Shown here one piece after another: positions 56,584 to 64,000 of a DNA stretch of 64,000 nt (its first letter is position 1; each line of letters starts with the position of its first letter). Under the pieces are notes generated by a model. It had not been told where the DNA came from and ran no database searches. It saw only the letters and a program-made list of their open reading frames with translations. Origin of the DNA: Sorghum bicolor (Eukaryota > Streptophyta > Magnoliopsida > Poales > Poaceae); assembly GCF_000003195.3 (NCBI RefSeq), contig NC_012876.2:60444407-60508406 (forward strand), written 5' to 3'. The position numbers were made by a program, and so were the translations under genes.

Positions 56584-57817
56584 TAGATACGTTGTCCCCG
56601 GCCTGCTGCCGCGCACAAGATTCTAGAGGAGAGGGTGCCGGCCGACCTGATGCCGTGCGTAGGACTGGCCTGCTGCGGCGCACAGGTTTTGGCGTGAGGG
56701 GTAAGGAGCGTGGGAGAGCGAGAGTTTGATGTAGGTTTAAACTTTTCTCTACACCGTTGGATTTGGTTTTGGTTGATTTTGAGACGTTGATTATGATAGA
56801 GATAAAATATTATGTTCCTTTTCCTGCGTACACAATGTTCGCCGTGAGCGCAACAACTTAAGAACAACCCTTGTATTGAGATGTTATTAGACATCGTACA
56901 TCTTCTTGCATGTGCCCTAGTGCCATGAGTAGGCGGTCATCACGTTGGCTCATGAGCCTGCCGTTCATTCTGACCTGTGCGATGTGGGGAGTGTGTCGCA
57001 GATGAACCCGCGCTCGATGACGACGACATCAGTGGTGATCTCGCGGACGTGGGGCCCATCGAGCTTGCCGCGACGGCCGTCGACTGGCTTTCAGCAGCTA
57101 GAGCCTGGCCTGGCGCTCGGCCTCCCTCGTGCGGCCCTGCGCCCGGAGGTGGCACTAGGCCATCCCCGCGCATCTCCATGTGCTAGGTCAACTGCCACCC
57201 ACCGTCGTGCGGCCCTGCCGCTCGTGCTTGTGAGCCTGGCCTCTCGTAGCCTCATAGCTCGCAGCTCGCCTCCCACCTCGCTGCAGCCGTTCGCGAGCCT
57301 GGCCTCCTGCATCGACGACCTGATGCCATGACCGTAGCTCGCAGGTCGCCTCCCACCTTGCTACAGGTTGGTTGCACACCGCATCGAGGAGCTCCCCGAC
57401 ACACTATGGACAGGACAACCACGTGGTGGATGGCGCCCCAATCCTCGCACGCAGCACAGACGACGACGGTCGTGGTGGGAAACGAGAGGTGAAAACGACG
57501 AGAGCGCGGCGGCGACGGCCGGGGAGGGCAACTGTGAAGGAAGGTGCTCAGGCGGCTCAATGTACGGCACCTGGATGCGGGACATGCCCTGTCACTCACA
57601 ACGAGGGCTTCAACGCGCGCTGATGCGACGGTTTCCATTGGAGTGGCATTCGAACTGTGGAGGGCAGCCTCGTAGCGCGGTGAATGAAGTAGCCACTCTA
57701 GTTACAAAAGTTTGTTGTCTAGCTAACACTCGCATCCACATTTAATAATAACAAATAGGAAAAAATGTCCACTAATTAATGACTACTTGGTAATACCCCT
57801 CATGTCCTAAACGACCT
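56584..57817. other. GC-rich intergenic stretch, nothing recognised
   Basis: Several overlapping GC-rich frames exist on both strands, none with a domain I know. A short imperfect repeat, CGCAGCTCGCCTCCCACCTC and CGCAGGTCGCCTCCCACCTT, occurs at 57259-57279 and 57338-57358. Confidence 0.35.
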
Positions 57818-57825
57818 CTATTAGC

Positions 57826-58439
57826 CAGTGGCGGAGGCACAGGGTATGCCAGGTATGCACTGGCATACCCTGTACAACCGGCAAGTAGTAGCATATATAA
57901 TAGTATAGATGTTGTATATTTGTAAAAAGAAAAAAAACATGCCTGGATTGAATCTTTGCTCTTTATCATGTAGATTTCAATTCCTCCAAAACGAAGGGAT
58001 CCAAATAGCCCCTGGTAAAATTGAATCTTTGGTCCTCATCTTTTGGTAGATATTGAGTGGTATATTTTGGATGACTATCGAGTGAGATATTTTTTCGAAT
58101 TGATTTTTTTTTAATAAGGGGTCTCCCCATTTCATGATGGCCATGAACGGAAATACAACACAGTTTTTTTTTCTTCAAATTGACGAAGACGATATAATCA
58201 AAACATTCATGTCCCTGGAACGCGTCAAATAAAACAGTAAAATAGCAACTTAAGTCTCCGGTACCTTTTTATGCCTTATTAGAACTGCCGATACAATTTT
58301 TGAACTATTTATATTGTATTTGTAGATGGTTCCAATTTAATTTGATAATTATTACTGAATTGCTAGATAGATTTATCGAATTGGATACAGATTTTTTTTG
58401 AACGGCATACCCTGATGTGAAATCCTAGATCCGCCACTG
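57826..58439. mobile_element. hAT-type non-autonomous transposon
   Basis: The 614-bp element has inverted ends CAGTGGCGGAGG and GATCCGCCACTG and a perfect 8-bp target duplication, CTATTAGC (57818-57825 and 58440-58447), the hAT signature. Subterminal GGTATGCC / GGCATACC repeats are present. There is no transposase frame. Confidence 0.88.
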
Positions 58440-58447
58440 CTATTAGC

Positions 58448-59069
58448 AATACGGAAACGTGGCAGAGGAGCGTCGACTCATGCCAGAGGAGCGCGTCCTC
58501 CAAGCTGCCTTGATGCATGGCTTGATCGATCCTAGCATCTGGCTCGCTAGAAGAGTAGTAAGCGTGTGAAGGAAAAGAAGCATATATAGGAAGGTTTCTG
58601 CAAAATACAAACATAAACGAAGGAGCATGAACATCTGCTGAACCGCTTAATAGAAAGTTAAGGATCCAAAAGCACAGTTTGAGAGTTGATGGACCTATAT
58701 AACACCTCCTCGTAAGTTAATTAATGAACCTCTGGTGCATTCTTTTTACTCAAAAAGGAATATAAACTTCTGAACCACAAAAGATCGAGCTAGCTGTTCC
58801 ACCGAACATGCATGAACATGCACTCGATTCTCTCAGAAAAGAGCATCTTATTATGGAAGGCACTAGCTGAAATAAGGAGTAGGAGCCTCTCTAGATCCTC
58901 CACTGCATATAGTATTTTTTTTTTGATGAACCCATATACAGTATATATTCAATGAGCACACTAGCTACTACTGTGGCGCTTGAAGACGAGAAGGAGCAGC
59001 CATATGCATGGTAGCTTTTGCGTCAATATAAGCACCGATGACTGGCAATACGGATAAGCTTCTTCAGTT
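58448..59069. other. CCD8-like 3' flank
   Basis: This 3' untranslated and intergenic DNA downstream of the CCD8-like stop holds no gene I recognise. Confidence 0.4.
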
Positions 59070-61907
59070 TCAGTTGTTGTCTGGGATCCAGCAGCCGTGG
59101 AAGCCGAAGGGTAGGCCGTAAGGTAACCGCAAGCGGGCAATCTCTTTGAACGTCGCCGCGTCCAGCAGCAGCACGTAGCCGTCACCGTCCATGGTGCTTG
59201 CAGTAGATATGACAACCCCTACACAAATTTGTTTTGGACATGGTCAAAATAAAGCACAATCAAGCCTTGTTTAGTTACACTCGAAATCCAAAGACTTTTC
59301 AAAATTTTCTATCACATCAAATATTACGAAACATACATAAAGTATTAAATATAGATAAAAATAACTAATTCCACAAATTGACTGTAATTTGTGAGACGAA
59401 TCTTTTGAGCTTATTTGGTCCATGGTTGGACAATAACTGCCAAATACAAACGAAAGTGCTACAAGACCCAAAAACTTTTCACCCTATGAACTAACCAAAT
59501 TAAAGGCCTCAGTTGCACGCCATCAAGAACATAAATGTTTTAACGATCTATGTAAAGCCCCAGAATGTGTTATAATTTGCAAGGGAGGAGAGAGTATTAA
59601 ATTACCGACCATCATCTTCATTGGTTGCTCCCGGCCTGGCCACAAAGAAGGGCTCCGATGGCACCGTGCCCTCCTCATGCCAGCTCGTGGTCTCCTTCTC
59701 CACCAGGTCCATCTTGGTGAGCGCGTTGAAGAAATTGCATGGCCGGCGCGCGGTGCAGGCGTACAAGTAGCGGTACTCCTTGCCGACGTAGTCTGGGTTG
59801 ATGGTGCTCAACTCCACACCCCGGCCGTGCTCTTCAGGGTCCAGCACTGTCTCCAGCTCGCCCATGGCGGCGCTGCCGTCCAGGGGTATTCTGAACCGTG
59901 CAACCCTGCCCATTTTGAAAAAACCCAGCTCCAGAGACCTCTCGAAAGAGATGACGCATGCTTAATTATTACCTGGAATCAGGGAAGTCCTTGGCCGTCT
60001 CCGGCGATCTAAGCCTGTGGAGAGCAAGTGCCTGGATGATAGCAGGATCAGCGTAGTACTCGCAGCAGTCGGCGATGATGGCGTTGGGCCGGACACCGTC
60101 GTCATCATCACCATTCTCCTCGTATGCGTTGATGAAGTGAAATGCCACGAAAGGAGGCACCTCGACGCTCGCCACCTACAATTATAAGAAATCGTCGTCA
60201 AATTAGCTGATTTGATCGAGATTCCAACAAGTTCAACTGGCTAGCTCATAATGACAAGGTACTTACAGTGTTTCCAGTGGATCTGCATATGACGTGCATG
60301 TAGCTCCCGGAGTGTGGTAGCCAGTCCATTATGTAAAACGGGGTGAGCTCGGACATGAGCAAGCAGGCGACCGAGTACCGGAGCGGCATCTCCGGCACGA
60401 CGATGTACTTCGCCGTGACGGCGAACGAGTGCACCCACGCCGGCGTCGTGCCTCCCCGGCACCGCACCCTCCCGACCACCTCCCGCCTGTCGTTGCTCCC
60501 AGTCCCACCAGCTGCCATCATCCTGGCCACGAGGTAGCCCCGCCGGGCAAAGTCCGGGTGCAGCATCAAGACCTCGGCGGCGGCGGCGGCGCGGGTCGTC
60601 GTCGTCGTCGTCGTCGTCACCACCGGGTGCGTGCACTGCACCGGGCACCACAGCCTGTCCGCGTACCGGAGCTTGCCGACCGTCTCGAGTGTCTCCGGGT
60701 CGACGAGCACCGAGCTCTTGGTGACGTCGGCGAGGCACACCACCCGGCCATCCCCGAGTGGGAGCACCGCGGTGTTGGCGTTGTCGGACATGCCGGCGCC
60801 GGTGACGAGCCCGACGACGTGCCGGAGGCGGTCGAGGAGGGTGCCCGGCTCGCTAGGGCACAGCTGGGAGAACTCGCGCATGCGCATGAGCGGACGGCGG
60901 CGGCCGTGCGCCCTGGCGGCGGCCTTGTATGCGTCGGACTCGATCTGCCTGTGCGCGCCGGTAGCACGGCCACGAGCGCCCTGGAAGTAGACACGGACCA
61001 GTGTGGCGTAGCCGTCGAAGACGTGATCCAACGCGTGGTCGCCTACCTCCCACACACCTGGCCCGTTCCTTAGGTACGTGCCGTTCTGTACCATCACACA
61101 GCAGATTCAGAGTTTCAGACCAAGTAATAAGATCTGTTACTACGATATCTTATTGTACATACGTGTTCTTATCAGGGAAAGAAAAGGTTCATTACCCCGC
61201 CCAGGAAGGAAGGAGCTCATGAGTATATGCTAGACAAATGCACGAGTCAATATTTGGAAGGACAATTTGCTTTATACTACGCTGCTCAAGATCCCATGGC
61301 CGCCACCCAATTCTAAAATGATGTTGTTGCTTTTATGTGTCAACTGCCTCCTTTCTCAGCGTTTAAGTAAGCTCGATCGAGAGGTGTTTTCATTGGAAAT
61401 GCTCGAAGTGCGAAAAGCTTTGGGGCACAGATGAGACCGTACCAATTCCAGTGGGTGGCAGCATCTGAGATCACGGCCGCTGCTGGCCGAATGCTTAGTG
61501 GAGAAGTATTATTTCTTCAAGAATTCTAGCCCGTGTAGGAGTACAGACGGACATGATAAATTGGCAATCATGCATAGATACATATATGTGACCATTATAT
61601 TAATTAATAAGCTCAAAACTGCTGCGGTATATATATAAATATACATGTATAATTAAGTACGTACCAGCCAAGCAGGGATGTGTCCTTCTATGGCCAAGTC
61701 ACCTTCCCACCGTTCGTGTCGGATGCTGGTCCAAGCAGAATGCTTTGTGCAATCTCCAGCGGCTTGAATTCGACGACGACTGGCGCGGCAACGATGACAT
61801 GCCGATGCCGCTGCCGTGCTGATGATGGTTTGGCCGGCGGAGCGGCGAGAGGCATATAAGTATGGTGTAGGGGCAGTGCAAAGCGTGGGGAGTTTGCAGG
61901 CGGCCAT
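59070..61907 (-). CDS. CCD8: Carotenoid cleavage dioxygenase 8-like (strigolactone pathway, carlactone synthase)
   Basis: Exons in coding order are 61907-61665, 61085-60267, 60175-59973, 59905-59610 and 59218-59070. They total 1710 bp (569 aa) and are in frame throughout, with GT-AG introns; the last donor is GTCGGT. CCD8 converts 9-cis-beta-apo-10'-carotenal to carlactone in plastids. The first 60 residues look like a transit peptide. Family motifs are WTSIRHERWEGDL, NGTYLRNGPGVW, FDGYATLVRV, HRQIESDAYKAA and FHFINAYEE. Iron-binding histidines are seen at 234 (THPVV), 300 (WVHSF), 367 (FHFIN) and 561 (GFHGCW). Length matches grass CCD8. Odd points are a run of eight Thr then Ala directly after THPVV, and general divergence from rice D10, so it may be a CCD8 paralog rather than the main copy. 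Intron 4 carries a MITE. Confidence 0.92.
59262..59508. mobile_element. MITE, GGCCTTGTTTAGTT family, in CCD8 intron 4
   Basis: It begins AGCCTTGTTTAGTTACACTC and ends with a degenerate AACCAAATTAAAGGCC. Core motifs ATTAAATATAGA and GACGAATCTTTTGAGC are present. Confidence 0.7.
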
Positions 61908-61949
61908 GCTGCTTATTTGCTTCCTTCGCCTAGCTCTTGTTAGACTTGT

Positions 61950-61956
61950 TATATAC
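61950..61956 (-). promoter_or_regulatory. TATA box of the CCD8-like gene
   Basis: TATATAA on the minus strand lies 43 bp above the ATG, so the 5' UTR would be very short (about 15 bp). Confidence 0.45.
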
Positions 61957-61986
61957 TAAACGAACAAGCGGGCAACTTGTTTAATA

Positions 61987-62550
61987 CTCCCTCCATCATC
62001 TTGGAGAGTTAAGCATCTCAAAAGTTTGACTAAATTTATACTATAAAATAATAACATTTATTAGGGCACTCCTAATGCTAAAAATTACATGTAGTTTCTA
62101 TATTTATTAATTTCTATAGACACTATGTATAGAAACTATGGTCCTAATGGATAGTTTTCTGTACAATAATTTGTTATCCGATCACATTCATTCTCTCTCC
62201 ATTCTCAACCAATCATATCACTTTATGTCTTGGATCTCATGTAGACATGGTTTCTAAGTTAGATTTAGTTTCAATGATTTTTGCTCTCTCTCTTCAATAA
62301 CTACCTTGCCACGTCAGCAAAATGCTTAGGTGTCACCATAATTAATGTCTATAGAAACTATGATGATTTCTGTTTTGGGAGTGCCCTTATGTCAACTAAG
62401 TATTATTAAATTTCTCATTAATTATATTTTCATAGGATACTTATTTGATGTCATAAATCTTCATTATTTTCTCTATAATTTTGGTCAAACTTGAGATTTT
62501 TTAACTCTCTAAGATTCTTGAAATGTCTTTATAGTTTGAAATGGAGGGAG
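61987..62550. mobile_element. Stowaway-like MITE upstream of CCD8-like (split by a Tourist-like MITE)
   Basis: Its ends CTCCCTCCATC and the inverted ATGGAGGGAG are flanked by TA (61985-61986 and 62551-62552). Without the insert it is about 240 bp. Its edge is about 30 bp upstream of the TATA box of the CCD8-like gene. Confidence 0.75.
62064..62387. mobile_element. Tourist-like MITE nested in the Stowaway-like element
   Basis: It begins GGGCACTCCTAATGC and ends TTTTGGGAGTGCCC, with TTA on both sides (62061-62063 and 62388-62390). Length is 324 bp. Confidence 0.8.
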
Positions 62551-63089
62551 TACTTCCTTTGTTCCAAATTATAAGATAAAAATAGTTTAGTTTTTCTAAA
62601 AAATATTTTATTATATGTGAAGACATATTGAATATTTAAGTACATATAACAAAAACTATATATATTCAGAGAATCCAAAGCGTTTTAGAATTTAAAATGG
62701 AGGGATTAATTACTTCATTAACAATAATAAAGAATGGCACGCGTGGATATCGTTGTTCAATCCCGGCAGCTCTTTACGTGGACTAATTGTATCCACTACT
62801 ACCACTGGTCTAGTATCCTTCATATGGATGGACATATTTTAATTGCATACATGCCATGCATTAGCGGTTGATTCTCCTCCTGTGTGTAGCGCTGTACACA
62901 CGTAATGCTGTCTGTCTCACATGTGACCAATTCTTCTTAGTTTGTACAGAAGGTGGTGTACCAACCCTACGAGCTGAGTTTAGTTAATTACTAGTAGGTA
63001 GTTGTGCTTTTGTAGTTTTGTGGATGGTGTTTCATTCGAAATCTTGGCATTGTTCTTATTGCTGATACCGACATTCATAGGTGGGCCGA
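62551..63089. other. Intergenic; second short Stowaway-like remnant
   Basis: At 62553-62708, CTTCCTTTGTTCCAAATTAT and the inverted AATTTAAAATGGAGGG suggest a further eroded Stowaway. No gene is recognised in the rest. Confidence 0.4.
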
Positions 63090-64000
63090 TGTAATACCCG
63101 ATTTTAAGGACAAAACCAGATATGCACCATATGTGAGTTTTAGAAGTCAAATCTCACATATAGCTACAAATAAGGGTTAATATCAAAGAACAATGCATAA
63201 ATATATAACGTACGTAATATTAAAGAGATAACCTTTAATAGCAAACAGCGGATAGACAACTTTAAACTTCGGGTATTAACTCCTCTCCACAGGATCCAAC
63301 TGACTGGTTGATCACAAGCCCAAAACTTCTCCTGAGGTGTGGGGGGAAATTGCAAGAGTGAGCACATATCGTACTCAACAAGTATAACCAGGGGTTCATG
63401 AGGCTCAAATAGCTGACACTGGTTTGACTGCATTTAGCTTTTAATAGTTGATAGCATGTTTAATCATTGGATAGCAAATGTCAAGGTAGCATAATTAATC
63501 CCATAACCACATGATCAATTGTATACAGGAATTATGAATAACACATATAAACAACATAATAAACCATCATTTATCATCATTAATCAAGTTCATCAGTGTC
63601 CATCTATTCCGTCAGTTTTCCGGGCCGCCCGTATCCGTGGGCACGGCTAGTATACCAGATTTAACACTCTGCAGAGGTTGTACATCTTTACCCATGAGTC
63701 ATGATTTACCCTTTCGCCCGAGGCCCGTCGATCTCTTAGCTCACTTCCAAGGAAAGCCGGCAGGGTTCACTATGAAGTCTTTCAAAGGTTCGTCTAGCAA
63801 GTTAGGGCCGCAAGGTTTCGTTTGCGCGCAGATATAGATACCCCCTTCCGAATGGCACAATGACGCGCAGCCTATACACATAGGGACAGGGGCTCGCACT
63901 ATACCCAAAACGGTTCAGCCCCTCCGCCCTTTCGGGTAACCTCTAACAAGCTAGAAAAGCTTACTCATACTTGACTAAAGCCAGAGCCATATAGCCCTCA
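63090..64000 (-). repeat. LTR of a second, related Ty3-gypsy element (cut by window edge)
   Basis: It begins TGTAATACCCGATTTTAAGG. From about 63340 it follows the 27216-29918 LTR closely (GAAATTGCAAGAGTGAGCAC, AGGGGTTCATGAGGCTCAAA, CGGTTCAGCCCCTCCGCCCT) with more differences than those two have from each other. The first 250 bp are shorter and more diverged. Whether it is a solo LTR or part of a full element cannot be seen. Confidence 0.8.

Overview
This window is plant nuclear DNA, most probably a panicoid grass of the Sorghum / sugarcane group. The reasons are intron-bearing plant genes (two fatty acyl-CoA reductases and a CCD8-type carotenoid cleavage dioxygenase), GC-rich grass-type exons in AT-rich surroundings, plant LTR retrotransposons with initiator-tRNA(Met) primer sites, and more than ten copies of a MITE family with GGCCTTGTTTAGTT ends. 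The genus is inferred from repeat style, not from a search.

Only three loci look like working host genes, all on the minus strand. FAR1 (8614-15487, 7 exons, 515 codons) and FAR2 (18450-26186, 6 exons, 518 codons) are tandem duplicates of a fatty acyl-CoA reductase. A decayed third terminal exon lies at about 8050-8145. CCD8-like (59070-61907, 5 exons, 569 codons) encodes a predicted plastid strigolactone-pathway enzyme with all four iron-binding histidines.

Layout. 1-7209: most of a minus-strand Ty1-copia element running off the left edge, with an unusual GC-rich ORF and a hairpin-repeat array between its 5' LTR and gag. 7210-26200: the FAR cluster. FAR1 intron 3 holds a TA-microsatellite-bounded element containing a Helitron and a MITE; FAR2 intron 2 is a MITE pile-up. 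26584-27030: a Stowaway-like element carrying a nested MITE. 27216-35229: a young non-autonomous Ty3-gypsy element (gag-protease only) with nearly identical 2.7-kb LTRs and a 5-bp target duplication. 35235-41320: MITE-rich intergenic DNA. 41325-41580: a composite microsatellite. 41640-43032: a pseudogene of the spliceosomal DEAD-box helicase PRP28/RH21. 43033-48962: a long inverted repeat with 1.4-kb arms, each carrying a broken copy of one gene whose product ended in an EAR-like DLNLLP motif. 49136-54779: a SIRE-type copia element with two large deletions. 54785-58950: intergenic DNA with a hAT-type element (8-bp target duplication). 59070-61907: CCD8-like. 61987-62550: a nested MITE just upstream of its TATA box. 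63090-64000: another LTR of the gypsy family, cut by the window edge.

The FAR pair would act in primary fatty alcohol (wax or pollen-wall) synthesis and the CCD8-like gene in carlactone synthesis. They are not functionally linked, and no operon-like organisation is expected. No tRNA, rRNA or CRISPR was seen. Coordinates were derived by hand and may be off by a base or two.
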